From Novilysobacter_A longmucuonensis (GTDB taxonomy: Bacteria > Pseudomonadota > Gammaproteobacteria > Xanthomonadales > Xanthomonadaceae): a DNA stretch of 64,000 nucleotides. Location of the stretch: assembly GCF_046600735.1 (NCBI RefSeq), contig NZ_JBJMAW010000001.1, positions 310,001-374,000 on the forward strand, in the 5' to 3' direction. The position numbers and the translations under genes were made by a program. Below, piece after piece: positions 9,603 through 18,181 of the stretch. Each line of letters starts with the position of its first letter. Within the stretch, counting starts at the first letter, position 1. The notes beneath the pieces were generated by a model that saw only the letters and a list, made by a program, of their open reading frames with translations, had not been told where the DNA came from and did no database searches.

Positions 9603-11369
9603 ATGCGTACCCATTTCTGTGGCCTCGTCGACGAGCGCCTCATCGGCCAGACCGTCACCCTTTGCGGCTGGGCCGACGTCGCCCGCAACCTCGGCGGGCT
9701 GTGCTTCATCGACCTGCGCGACCACGAGGGCATCGTCCAGGTGCTGGTCGAGCCCGACAGTCCGGAGGCGTTCGCGGTGGCCGAACAGGTGGGCTACGAG
9801 GACTGCCTGCGCGTGACCGGCGTGGTGCGCGCGCGCCACGCGGTCAACGACAAAATCAGGACCGGCCAGGTCGAGGTGGTCGCCAGCCGCATCGAGGTGC
9901 TCAACAAGGCCGAGCCGCTGCCGTTCCACGCCCATGAAAACGCCGGCGAGGACATCCGCCTGAAGTATCGCTACCTCGACCTGCGCACCGCGGACATGCA
10001 GCGCAAGCTGCGCATCCGCACCCGGCTGGTGCAGGCGCTGCGGCACTGGCTGGACGCACGCGAGTTCCAGGACATCGAGACGCCGATCCTGACCAAGGCC
10101 ACGCCGGAGGGCGCGCGCGATTTCCTGGTGCCGGCCCGGATGCACCCGGGCGAGTACTACGCGCTGCCGCAGTCGCCGCAGCTGTTCAAGCAGATCCTGA
10201 TGGTGGCCGGCTTCGACCGCTACTACCAGATCGCGCGCTGCTTCCGCGACGAAGCCCTGCGCGCCGACCGCCAACTGGAATTCACCCAGCTCGACATCGA
10301 GTTTGCCTGGGTCACCGAGCGCGACGTACAGGACGCAACCGAGGACATGATCCGCACCGTGTTCGGCGAGGTCATGGACGTGGAACTCGGCGAATTCCCG
10401 CGCATGACCTACGCCGAGACGATGCGTCGCTTCGGCTCGGACAAGCCCGACCTGCGCATTGCAATGGAACTGGTCGACATCGCGGAAATCGTCAAGTCGT
10501 GCGAGTTCAAGGTGTTCACCGACTGGGCTAACCTCGAGGACGGCCGCGTGGTCGCGCTTCGCGCACCGGGCGCGGCGAGCCTGTCGCGCAAGCAGATCGA
10601 CGACTACGCCGCGCACGCCGCCAAGTACGGCGCCAAGGGCCTGGCCTGGATGAAGGTCGAGGACGCCGGCAAAGGTCGCGATGGCGTCAACTCGCCGATC
10701 GCCAAGTTCCTCGACGACGCCACGCTGGCGGCGATCCTGGCCGCGACCGGCGCGCAGAGCGGCGACCTGCTGTTCTTCGGCGCGGCCACCTACACCGTCG
10801 CCAGCGATTTCATGGGCGCGCTGCGCCTGAAGCTCGGCCGCGACCTGAAGCTGGTCGATGAGGGCTGGGCGCCGCTGTGGGTCACCGATTTTCCGATGTT
10901 CGAGTGGGACGAGGAAGCCGGCCGCTTTGTGGCCTTGCATCACCCGTTCACCGCGCCGGCGGTCGACGACGAGGCCGAGCTGCGCGCCAACGCGAAGACC
11001 GCGGTTTCGCGCGGCTACGACATGGTGCTCAACGGCAACGAAATCGGCGGCGGCTCGATCCGTATCCATCGCTCCTCGATGCAGTCGGCGGTGTTCGAGC
11101 TGCTTGGCATTGGCGCGGACGAGGCGCAGGCCAAGTTCGGCTTCCTGCTGGACGCACTGAAGTACGGCGCGCCACCGCACGGCGGCATCGCGTTCGGCAT
11201 CGACCGCATCGCCGCCTTGATGGCCGGTACCGACTCGATCCGCGACGTGATCGCATTCCCCAAGACCACCACCGCGCAATGCCTGATGACCGGCGCGCCC
11301 TCGGAGGTGCCGGATGCGCAGCTGGCCGAGGTGCATGTCTCGATCCGGCCCAAAGCCGCCAAGGCCTGA
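9603..11369 (+). CDS. aspS: Aspartyl-tRNA synthetase
   Basis: 588 residues, the usual bacterial length. It has an N-terminal OB-fold anticodon domain (MRTHFCGLVDERLIGQTVTL), then the class II core with motif 2 CFRDEALRADRQLEFTQLDI and motif 3 GIAFGIDRIAALMAGTDSIR, and the bacterial GAD insertion between them. It charges tRNA-Asp in the cytoplasm. A TAAAAT box about 58 bases upstream (9540-9545) could be a -10 element, but no convincing -35 is seen. The GNAT gene starts directly after its stop, so the two are likely co-transcribed. Confidence 0.96.
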   Translation: MRTHFCGLVDERLIGQTVTLCGWADVARNLGGLCFIDLRDHEGIVQVLVEPDSPEAFAVAEQVGYEDCLRVTGVVRARHAVNDKIRTGQVEVVASRIEVLNKAEPLPFHAHENAGEDIRLKYRYLDLRTADMQRKLRIRTRLVQALRHWLDAREFQDIETPILTKATPEGARDFLVPARMHPGEYYALPQSPQLFKQILMVAGFDRYYQIARCFRDEALRADRQLEFTQLDIEFAWVTERDVQDATEDMIRTVFGEVMDVELGEFPRMTYAETMRRFGSDKPDLRIAMELVDIAEIVKSCEFKVFTDWANLEDGRVVALRAPGAASLSRKQIDDYAAHAAKYGAKGLAWMKVEDAGKGRDGVNSPIAKFLDDATLAAILAATGAQSGDLLFFGAATYTVASDFMGALRLKLGRDLKLVDEGWAPLWVTDFPMFEWDEEAGRFVALHHPFTAPAVDDEAELRANAKTAVSRGYDMVLNGNEIGGGSIRIHRSSMQSAVFELLGIGADEAQAKFGFLLDALKYGAPPHGGIAFGIDRIAALMAGTDSIRDVIAFPKTTTAQCLMTGAPSEVPDAQLAEVHVSIRPKAAKA

Positions 11370-11370
11370 C

Positions 11371-11901
11371 GTGTCGCTGGCGATCCGCCGCGCGGGGCCG
11401 GCCGATGCCGAGACGGTGTCGCAACTGGCTTCGCGCTCGTTCGTGGAGACCTTCGGCCACCTGTATCCCGACGAGGACCTGCAGGCCTTCCTGCAGGACA
11501 GTTATGCAGTCGGGAAGCAGTCGGTGATCCTGGCCCACCCGGCCTATGCGATCTGGCTGCTGGAACGCGACGGTGAGCCGGTCGGCCATGCCGCGGCGGG
11601 ACCCTGCGGGCTGCCGCATCCGGAGGTCGCCGCCGGCGATGGCGAGCTCAAGCGTCTGTACGTGCTGAAGGACCACCAGAACGCCGGCTGGGGCGGGCGC
11701 CTGTTCCAGACCGCGCTGGACTGGCTGCAGCGCGACGGCCCGTGCACGCTGTGGATCGGGGTGTGGTCGGAGAACCTCGGCGCCCAGCGCTTCTATGCGC
11801 GGCACGGCTTCGAGCACGTCGGCGATTACGAGTTCCCGGTCGGCCGGGTGCGCGATCATGAATTCATCCTGCGCCGCCGTCCCGATTGTTCCTCCGGTTG
11901 A
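11371..11901 (+). CDS. GNAT-family N-acetyltransferase
   Basis: 176 residues from a GTG placed one base after the aspS stop, which implies translational coupling. The acetyl-CoA fold is visible: LAIRRAGPADAETVSQLASR at the start, ELKRLYVLKDHQNAGWGGRL as the motif A/P-loop strand-helix, and GVWSENLGAQRFYARHGFEH near the C-terminus. The substrate is unknown. Enzymes of this size may acetylate amines, proteins or aminoglycosides, and nothing here picks among them. In-frame starts further upstream exist inside aspS but lie outside the conserved fold. Confidence 0.85.
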   Translation: MSLAIRRAGPADAETVSQLASRSFVETFGHLYPDEDLQAFLQDSYAVGKQSVILAHPAYAIWLLERDGEPVGHAAAGPCGLPHPEVAAGDGELKRLYVLKDHQNAGWGGRLFQTALDWLQRDGPCTLWIGVWSENLGAQRFYARHGFEHVGDYEFPVGRVRDHEFILRRRPDCSSG

Positions 11902-11930
11902 GCCCGCCACTAAACCGCTTCGAACCTGCC

Positions 11931-11971
11931 GTTCCCACCTTTGAAAAAGGGGGGCAGGGGGGATTTGCTCT
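11931..11971. repeat. Dispersed repeat, copy of the 4141 element
   Basis: CCCACCTTTGAAAAAGGGGG followed by CAGGGGGGATTTGCTC. It has the same plan as the copies near 4141 and 41729: palindrome, G-run, then GATTTGCTC. It lies in the 133-base gap between the acetyltransferase and the hydrolase genes. Confidence 0.75.
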
Positions 11972-12034
11972 TGCCCTAGCGACAAGCCCAGACAAATCCT
12001 TCCAAGCCCTTCCTGTCCCGGCCAGGGCGCCTGC

Positions 12035-12700
12035 GTGACCCGCCGCGTCCTCCTGCTGCACGGCTTGTGGATGCCCCGCGCATCGATGCACTGGCTTGCC
12101 AGGCGGCTGGCGGCGGCCGGGTTTGCGCCGGAACCGTTCGGCTATTCCACCGTCGCCGGTGGGCCCGATAGGGCCGTGCCGGAACTCATCGAGCGCCTGC
12201 GACGCGGCGACGCCGATGTGGTCGCGCACAGCCTCGGCGGCCTGATCACCCTGACCGCATTGCGGCGCGACGCGGACCTGCCGGTACGCCGCGTGGTCTG
12301 CCTCGGCTCGCCACTGTGCGGCAGCGCGGCCGCCGAGGGCCTTTCGCGGCGGCGCTGGAGCGCGCGCACGCTGGGCCGCAGCGCCGAGTTGCTACGGCGC
12401 GGCTGCGTGCCCTGGCAGGGCCGGGCCGAGGTCGGGGTGATCGCCGGCCGGGTGCCTTTCGGGCTCGGCCAGTTCTTCGGCGGTATCCGCGGCGACAGCG
12501 ACGGCACCGTCGCGGTGGCCGAGACCCGCCTGCCCGGCCTGGCCGACCACGCCGTGGTGGCGGCCAGCCACAGCGGACTGCTGTTCTCGCGCGATGCCGC
12601 GGCGCAGGCTGCCCAATTCCTGCGTGAAGGACGGTTCGCGCCGGGGGCGCTGCCGGGGCCGGCGGGAAATTCCCGGCCCGGCGGCAATGAGCGCCTATAA
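12035..12700 (+). CDS. Alpha/beta hydrolase, lipase-like
   Basis: 221 residues from a GTG start (MTRRVLLLHGLWMPRASM). It has a typical alpha/beta-hydrolase oxyanion strand LLLHGLW, nucleophile elbow AHSLGG with the catalytic Ser, a later acidic GDSDGTVAV, and SHSGLLFS as the likely catalytic His. It resembles small intracellular PGAP1/lipase-type hydrolases. No signal peptide is seen. The stop codon overlaps the putative -10 box of yebC. Substrate unknown. Confidence 0.8.
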   Translation: MTRRVLLLHGLWMPRASMHWLARRLAAAGFAPEPFGYSTVAGGPDRAVPELIERLRRGDADVVAHSLGGLITLTALRRDADLPVRRVVCLGSPLCGSAAAEGLSRRRWSARTLGRSAELLRRGCVPWQGRAEVGVIAGRVPFGLGQFFGGIRGDSDGTVAVAETRLPGLADHAVVAASHSGLLFSRDAAAQAAQFLREGRFAPGALPGPAGNSRPGGNERL

Positions 12701-12701
12701 T
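12696..12701 (+). promoter_or_regulatory. Candidate -10 box for the yebC-ruv genes
   Basis: A perfect TATAAT overlaps the stop of the hydrolase gene, 34 bases before the yebC ATG. The region 17 bases upstream (GC-rich) has no good -35, so activity may need an activator. Confidence 0.4.
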
Positions 12702-12735
12702 CCGCGGCTTGTTTCTCCAGCACCACCAAAATCGT

Positions 12736-13476
12736 ATGGCCGGTCATTCCAAGTGGGCCAACATCCAGCACCGCAAGGGCGCCCAGGATGCCAAGCGCGG
12801 CAAGATGTTCACCAAGCTCCTGCGCGAGGTCGGCGTGGCCGCGCGCACCGGCGGCGGCGATGCCGCGAGCAACTCCCGGCTGCGCACCGCGATCGACAAG
12901 GCCTTCGCGGCCAACATGACCCGCGACGTGATCGAGCGCGCGGTCAAGAAGGCCACCGGCGAGCTCGAAGGCATCAGCTACGAGGAGATGCGCTACGAAG
13001 GCTACGCGCCCGGCGGCGTCGCGGTGATCGTCGACTGCCTGACCGACAACAAGGTACGCACCGTGGCCGATGTGCGCCACGCGTTCGGCAAGTTCGGCGG
13101 AAACCTTGGCACCGACGGCTCGGTCGCCTTCATGTTCCGCAAGCTCGGCGTGCTGAGCTTCGCGCCCGGTGCAGATGAGGATGCCATTACCGAAGCCGCG
13201 ATCGAGGCCGGCGCCGATGACGTGGTGGTGTATCCACAGGACGGCTCGATCGACGTGCTGACCGCGCCGGATGCTTTCGAGCCGGTCAAGGCCGCAATGG
13301 CGGCGGCGGGCCTGGACCCGGACGATAGCGAGGTGACCTTCCGCGCCGACAACGATGTCGCGGTCGAGGGCGAGACCGCGCAGCAGGTGGTCAAGCTGCT
13401 CGACTGGCTGGAGGACCTGGACGACGTGCAGAACGTGTATTCCAACGCCGAACTGGGCGAGGGCGCGTATGCATAA
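12736..13476 (+). CDS. yebC: YebC/PmpR-family protein
   Basis: 246 residues, full length for the family. It begins MAGHSKWANIQHRKGAQDAK, the invariant YebC N-terminus, which fixes the start over an upstream in-frame ATG. Domains II and III include GYAPGGVAVIVDCLTDNK and KFGGNLGTDGSVAFMF. Members have been described as transcriptional regulators and more recently as ribosome-associated factors that relieve stalling at proline stretches. It stands directly before ruvC, its usual place in gammaproteobacteria. A heptamer array begins immediately after the stop codon. Confidence 0.93.
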   Translation: MAGHSKWANIQHRKGAQDAKRGKMFTKLLREVGVAARTGGGDAASNSRLRTAIDKAFAANMTRDVIERAVKKATGELEGISYEEMRYEGYAPGGVAVIVDCLTDNKVRTVADVRHAFGKFGGNLGTDGSVAFMFRKLGVLSFAPGADEDAITEAAIEAGADDVVVYPQDGSIDVLTAPDAFEPVKAAMAAAGLDPDDSEVTFRADNDVAVEGETAQQVVKLLDWLEDLDDVQNVYSNAELGEGAYA

Positions 13477-13619
13477 GACCGGGACCGGAGACCGGGGACC
13501 GGGGACCGGTAAGGGCAGCGCCGGCTGGACCATCGGGCGACTGGACCGGGGTCGATGCGCGTAACGCCCGAAAAGACGGCAGCGCCCGCGGGTCCCCGGT
13601 CCCCGGTCCCCGATCCCGG
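13477..13619 (+). repeat. Inverted heptamer arms, yebC-ruvC spacer
   Basis: Left arm (13477-13509): GACCG GGACCGG units, i.e. degenerate GGGACCG heptamers, starting at the base after the yebC stop. Right arm (13590-13619): the inverted form, GGTCCCC units, lying inside the ruvC reading frame at about codons 12-22. The arms could pair in the transcript across an 80-base loop that contains the ruvC start codon. Confidence 0.85.
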
Positions 13620-14151
13620 CACCGCCACCCGCATCCTCGGCATCGATCCCGGCTCGCAGTGCACCGGAGTCGGCGTGATCGACGTCGCCGCCGACGGGCG
13701 CTGCAGCTTCGTGCATTGCGAGGCGCTGAAGCTGCTCGGTGCGGATGATTTCCCTTCGCGCCTGGGGCTGTTGTGCGAGGGCCTGGAGCGGGTGATGGAC
13801 AGCTGGCGGCCGCAGCAGGTGGCGATCGAGACGGTGTTCATGGACAAGTCGGCGACCTCGGCGCTGAAGCTCGGTCATGCACGCGGCGCCGCCTTGGCAA
13901 CGGTGGTGCGCCGGCAGTTGAAGGTCAGCGAATACGCACCACGTGTGATCAAGCAGTCACTGGTCGGTCGCGGCGCGGCCGACAAGCTGCAGGTGCAGCA
14001 CATGGTGCGGCTGCTGCTGAACCTGCCGGAGATGAAATTGCAGGCCGATGCCGCCGACGCGCTCGCCGTTGCGCTGACCCACGCGCACATGAGCGCGACC
14101 CAGATGCGCACCGGCGTGGCCATCAACCAACTCAGAAGGCGCGGCGCATGA
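13555..14151 (+). CDS. ruvC: Holliday junction endonuclease RuvC
   Basis: 198 residues. The core begins TRILGIDPGSQCTG with catalytic D31, continues with AIETVFMDKSATSALKLGHA (catalytic Glu) and ends with the acidic DAADALAVALTHAH. It cleaves Holliday junctions with RuvAB. Compared with E. coli RuvC the N-terminus has about 24 extra residues (MRVTPEKTAAPAGPRSPVPD onward), partly translated from the GGTCCCC repeat arm. No ATG, GTG or TTG lies between this ATG and the core, so the extension seems real unless a rare start is used. It overlaps ruvA by four bases. Confidence 0.92.
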   Translation: MRVTPEKTAAPAGPRSPVPDPGTATRILGIDPGSQCTGVGVIDVAADGRCSFVHCEALKLLGADDFPSRLGLLCEGLERVMDSWRPQQVAIETVFMDKSATSALKLGHARGAALATVVRRQLKVSEYAPRVIKQSLVGRGAADKLQVQHMVRLLLNLPEMKLQADAADALAVALTHAHMSATQMRTGVAINQLRRRGA

Positions 14152-14738
14152 TCGGCCGATTGAAAGGCATCGTGATCCACAAGCAACCGCCGTGGCTGGT
14201 GGTGGATGTCAATGGCGTTGGCTACGAGCTGGAGGCGCCGATGAGCACGTTCTACGACCTGCCCGAACTCGGCCGCGAGGTGTCGTTGTTCACTCACTAC
14301 GCACAGAAGGAGGACAGCGTCTCGCTGTACGGCTTCCTGCGCGAGAGCGAGCGGCGCCTGTTCCGCGACGTGCAGAAGGTCAGCGGGATCGGCGCGAAGA
14401 TCGCGCTGGCGGTGCTGTCGGGCGTGCCGGTCGACGAATTCGCGCGACTGGTGCAGGCCGGCGACATCACTGCGCTCACTCGCATCCCCGGCATCGGCAA
14501 GAAGACCGCCGAGCGCATGGTGGTGGAGCTGCGCGACCGCGCCGCCGACCTGATGGGCGGTGGCGTCGCCCTGGGCGGCAGCGGCGCCCCGGCCGATCCG
14601 CAGAGCGAGGCGGTGATCGCGCTGCAGCAACTGGGTTACAAGCCGGCCGACGCCGCGCGCATGGCGCGCGAGGCCACCGAGAGCGGCGACGACGCCGCGA
14701 CCATCATCCGCAAGGCTCTCAAGTCCGCGCTGCGTTGA
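14148..14738 (+). CDS. ruvA: Holliday junction DNA helicase subunit RuvA
   Basis: 196 residues. The OB-fold domain I starts MIGRLKGIVIHKQPPWLVVD. Domain II has two helix-hairpin-helix motifs (VSGIGAKIALAVLSG and IPGIGKKTAERMVVELRD). The C-terminal domain III (VIALQQLGYKPADAARMARE) binds RuvB. It forms the tetramer that holds the junction while RuvB drives branch migration. It is coupled to ruvC through an ATGA overlap. In many gammaproteobacteria ruvB follows directly; here the kup gene separates them. Confidence 0.95.
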   Translation: MIGRLKGIVIHKQPPWLVVDVNGVGYELEAPMSTFYDLPELGREVSLFTHYAQKEDSVSLYGFLRESERRLFRDVQKVSGIGAKIALAVLSGVPVDEFARLVQAGDITALTRIPGIGKKTAERMVVELRDRAADLMGGGVALGGSGAPADPQSEAVIALQQLGYKPADAARMAREATESGDDAATIIRKALKSALR

Positions 14739-14763
14739 GCGCCTGAGCACACCCTGGAAAACC

Positions 14764-16680
14764 ATGAGCACTGCGCAGAAAAATCTTCCCCGCCACGCCG
14801 CCAAGGACGGGCACGGCAACATCGGGCTGGCGGGACTGATCGTCGGCGCGGTGGGCGTGGTGTTCGGCGATATCGGCACCAGCCCGCTGTACACCATCCG
14901 CGAGGCGTTCTCACCGCACTACGGGCTGATCGCCAACCACGACACCGTGCTTGGCGTGCTGTCGATGATCTTCTGGTCGCTGATGCTGGTGGTAACGCTG
15001 AAGTACGTGACCATCATCATGCGCGCCGACAACGAGGGCGAGGGCGGCATCATGGCGCTGATGGCGCTGGCCCAGCGCAGCCTGCCCAAGGGCTCCAAGT
15101 CGACGTATCTGGTCGGCATCCTCGGCATCCTTGGCGCCTCGCTGTTCTTCGGCGACGGCGTGATCACCCCGGCGATCTCGGTACTGTCTGCGGTCGAGGG
15201 CCTGGAGGTGGTCGCACCGCAGCTGAGCAACTGGATCGTGCCGATCTCCGTGGTGGTGCTGGCGGCATTGTTCACGACCCAGCGCTACGGCACCGCCAAG
15301 GTCGGACGGATCTTCGGGCCGGTCACGGTGCTGTGGTTCATCGTGCTGGCGGTGCTCGGCGTGGTCAACATCCTGCATGAACCCGAGGTGCTCAAGGCGA
15401 TCAACCCCTGGTGGGCGATGCGCTTTTTCTATGAGCACAGCTGGGGTGGCATCTTCATCCTCGGCGCGGTGGTGCTGGCGGTGACCGGCGGCGAGGCGAT
15501 CTATACCGACATGGGCCATTTCGGTGCCAAGCCCATCCGCTATGGCTGGTATTTCTTCGTGTTGCCGGCGCTGATGCTCAACTACCTCGGTCAGGGCGCG
15601 CTGGTGCTGGAGGATCCGACCGCGATCCGCAACCCGTTCTACATCGGGGTGCCCGAGTGGGGCCGCATCCCGATGATCGTGCTGGCCACGATGGCCACCG
15701 TGATCGCCTCGCAGGCGGTGATCACCGGCGGCTTCTCGGTCGCGCGCCAGGCGATGCAGCTGGGCTACATCCCGCGCATGAGCATCAAGCACACCTCCCG
15801 CGAGACCATCGGCCAGATCTACATCCCGGCGATCAACTGGGCGATGATGGCAATCGTCCTCGTGCTGGTGCTGACGTTCCGCTCGTCCTCGGCGCTGGCC
15901 ACCGCCTACGGCGTCTCGGTGTCGGCGACGATGCTGATCGACACGCTGCTGCTGGCGATCGTGGCGCGCGCATTGTGGCCGCGCTGGCGCCTCTGGGTGC
16001 TGCCGCTGTGCGTGCCCTTCTTCCTGATCGACCTGGCGTTCCTGACCGCCAATGGCGCCAAGGTGCTGCAGGGCGGCTGGTTCCCGGTGGTGCTGGGCAT
16101 CGTGCTGTTCACCCTGCTGCGAACCTGGCGCCGCGGCCGCACGCTGCTGCGCGAGGAGATCCAGAAGGAGGGCATCCAGCTCGGCAGCTTCCTGCCCGGA
16201 CTGATGCTGGCGCCGCCGGTGCGGGTGCCGGGCACGGCGGTGTTCCTGACCGCCGACAAGGGCGTGGTGCCGCACGCGCTGATGCACAACCTCAAGCACA
16301 ACAAGGTGCTGCACGAGCGCAACGTGTTCCTGACCGTCGAGACGCTGACGGTGCCGTACTCACCCAAGGACAACCGGCTCCGGATCGAGGCGATCGGCGA
16401 TGACTTCTATCGCGTGCGGCTGCGCTTCGGGTTCATGGAGACCCCCGACGTGCCGCTGGCGCTGATGCGCAGCTGCGACCAGGGCGGCATCCACTTCGAT
16501 CCGATGGACACGACCTACTTCGCCAGCCGCGAGACCGTCGTGGCGATCGCACACCGCGGCATGCCGGTCTGGCGCGACCGCCTGTTCGCACTGATGCACC
16601 GCAACGCGGCGCCGGCGACCGGCTTCTTCCGGATCCCGGGCAATCGCCTGGTGGAGCTGGGCGCGCAGGTGGAGATCTGA
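14764..16680 (+). CDS. kup: KUP-family potassium uptake protein
   Basis: 638 residues with about 12 membrane helices and a C-terminal cytoplasmic domain of about 150 residues. The KUP motif GDIGTSPLYT is at residues 35-44, and the family segment GDGVITPAISVLSAVEGLEV follows. It takes up K+ with H+. It sits 25 bases after ruvA inside the ruv cluster, an insertion relative to the common ruvAB order. No c-di-AMP riboswitch or other leader is visible in the short spacer. Confidence 0.95.
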   Translation: MSTAQKNLPRHAAKDGHGNIGLAGLIVGAVGVVFGDIGTSPLYTIREAFSPHYGLIANHDTVLGVLSMIFWSLMLVVTLKYVTIIMRADNEGEGGIMALMALAQRSLPKGSKSTYLVGILGILGASLFFGDGVITPAISVLSAVEGLEVVAPQLSNWIVPISVVVLAALFTTQRYGTAKVGRIFGPVTVLWFIVLAVLGVVNILHEPEVLKAINPWWAMRFFYEHSWGGIFILGAVVLAVTGGEAIYTDMGHFGAKPIRYGWYFFVLPALMLNYLGQGALVLEDPTAIRNPFYIGVPEWGRIPMIVLATMATVIASQAVITGGFSVARQAMQLGYIPRMSIKHTSRETIGQIYIPAINWAMMAIVLVLVLTFRSSSALATAYGVSVSATMLIDTLLLAIVARALWPRWRLWVLPLCVPFFLIDLAFLTANGAKVLQGGWFPVVLGIVLFTLLRTWRRGRTLLREEIQKEGIQLGSFLPGLMLAPPVRVPGTAVFLTADKGVVPHALMHNLKHNKVLHERNVFLTVETLTVPYSPKDNRLRIEAIGDDFYRVRLRFGFMETPDVPLALMRSCDQGGIHFDPMDTTYFASRETVVAIAHRGMPVWRDRLFALMHRNAAPATGFFRIPGNRLVELGAQVEI

Positions 16681-16682
16681 AA

Positions 16683-16862
16683 GCCGGGACCGGGGCCCCG
16701 GGACCGGGGACCCGGAAAGCACTTACAGGCAGCCGTACAATCGTGGGCATGAGCAGTCTCTGCAGTCCGGACCCCCGCCACCACAGGCAGCCCGCCGGCG
16801 CTGTCGATCGTGTTCTTGACGTTGACGTTCCCGGGTCCCGGGTCCCGGGTCCCCGGTCCCGG
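16683..16862 (+). repeat. Inverted heptamer arms, kup-ruvB spacer
   Basis: Left arm (16683-16716), two bases after the kup stop: GGGACCG, GGGCCCC, GGGACCG, GGGACCC units. Right arm (16829-16862): TCCCGGG units ending CCGGTCCCGG. The right arm ends two bases before the ruvB ATG, so no Shine-Dalgarno sequence is left for ruvB. The 112-base interior has no ORF. Confidence 0.88.
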
Positions 16863-16864
16863 CC

Positions 16865-17908
16865 ATGAACGAAGAGCGCATCATCGCCGCCGGCGCGACC
16901 CGCGAGGACGACGCCGTCGAGGTCTCGATCCGGCCCAAGCGGCTCGACGAGTACCTCGGACAGCAGCCGGTCCGCGAGCAGATGAAGATCTACATCGAGG
17001 CCGCCAAGGGACGCGGCGAGGCGATGGACCACGTGTTGATCTTCGGTCCGCCCGGCCTGGGCAAGACCACGCTGAGCCACGTCATCGCCAACGAGCTGGG
17101 CGTCAACCTGCGCCAGACCTCCGGCCCGGTGATCGAGAAGGCCGGCGACCTGGCCGCGCTGCTGACCAACCTGCAGCCGTTCGACGTGCTGTTCATCGAC
17201 GAGATACACCGCCTCTCGCCGGTGGTCGAGGAGATCCTTTATCCGGCGATGGAGGACTACCAGATCGACATCATGATCGGCGAGGGGCCGGCCGCGCGTT
17301 CGATCAAGCTCGACCTGCCGCCGTTCACCCTGATCGGCGCGACCACCCGCGCCGGGTTGCTGACTGCGCCGCTGCGCGACCGCTTCGGCATCGTCCAGCG
17401 GCTGGAGTTCTACAGCGCCGAGGAGCTGACCCGGATCGTGCGGCGCTCCGCGCAGATCCTCGACATCCGCTGCGACGCCGGCGGTGCCGCCGAGATCGCC
17501 CGGCGCGCGCGCGGCACCCCGCGCATCGCCAACCGCCTGCTGCGTCGCGTGCGCGACTACGCCCAGGTGCGGGCCGACGGCACCATCAGCCGCGACACCG
17601 CCGATGCCGCGATGTCGATGCTGAAGGTCGACCCGGAGGGCTTCGACGAGCTCGACCGGCGCCTGCTGCTGACCATCATCGAATCCTTCGACGGTGGCCC
17701 GGTCGGGGTGGAGTCACTGGCCGCGGCGCTCAGCGAGGAGCGCGGCACGCTGGAGGACGTGATCGAGCCGTACCTGATCCAGCAGGGTTACCTGCAACGC
17801 AGCGCGCGCGGGCGCATCGCCACGCCGAAGGCCTACCGGCATATCGGGCTGGAGCCGGGGAGCCGGGACTCGGGACTCGGGACCCGGGACTTGGGAGGGC
17901 TGCTTTGA
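16865..17908 (+). CDS. ruvB: Holliday junction branch-migration ATPase RuvB
   Basis: 347 residues. An AAA+ core with Walker A GPPGLGKT (61-68), Walker B LFIDEIHRL and sensor/arginine-finger region GATTRAGLLTAPLRDRFG, then a winged-helix C-terminus (ESFDGGPVGVESLAAALSEE, then RHIGLEPG). RuvB hexamers pump DNA through the RuvA-bound junction. The last 17 residues (PGSRDSGLGTRDLGGLL) are read from the GGGACTC heptamer array and are not part of the conserved fold. The 5' side abuts a repeat arm and lacks a clear ribosome site. Confidence 0.96.
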   Translation: MNEERIIAAGATREDDAVEVSIRPKRLDEYLGQQPVREQMKIYIEAAKGRGEAMDHVLIFGPPGLGKTTLSHVIANELGVNLRQTSGPVIEKAGDLAALLTNLQPFDVLFIDEIHRLSPVVEEILYPAMEDYQIDIMIGEGPAARSIKLDLPPFTLIGATTRAGLLTAPLRDRFGIVQRLEFYSAEELTRIVRRSAQILDIRCDAGGAAEIARRARGTPRIANRLLRRVRDYAQVRADGTISRDTADAAMSMLKVDPEGFDELDRRLLLTIIESFDGGPVGVESLAAALSEERGTLEDVIEPYLIQQGYLQRSARGRIATPKAYRHIGLEPGSRDSGLGTRDLGGLL

Positions 17909-18142
17909 AGCGCTGCCGCGCGCCACTGTCGTCCCGTCCCCCACAACAACCCTCATCCGTGTCATGCGAGCGCAGCGAGGGCTCTGCTGTTTTCGCACCG
18001 CTCAGGCAAAAGCAGATCTTCGCTGCACTCGGGATGACAGCCGCTTAAGCTTTTCCCGAGTCCCGAGTCCCGAGTCCCGAGTCCCGAGTCCCGAGTCCCG
18101 AGTCCCGAGTCCCGAGTCCCGAGTCCCGAGTCCCGAGTCCCG
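17854..18142 (+). repeat. Inverted heptamer arms, ruvB-ybgC spacer, with a 12.7-copy array
   Basis: The left arm (17854-17898), GGGACTC-type units, is inside the 3' end of ruvB. The right arm (18054-18142) is an exact tandem of TCCCGAG, 12 full copies plus TCCCG. Between them lies another dispersed element (about 17957-18045) that opens GTCATGCGAGCGCAGCGAGG and closes CTGCACTCGGGATGACA. A perfect 7-base unit repeated this often is prone to slippage. Confidence 0.92.
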
Positions 18143-18181
18143 TAACACCGAAAACCGCCAACGGAAAATCGCTTCAATCGA

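Noticed and set aside
18054..18142. Protein-coding reading of the TCCCGAG array
   Set aside because: Open in several frames only because a 7-base repeat lacks stops; no start context and heptapeptide periodicity is an artefact.
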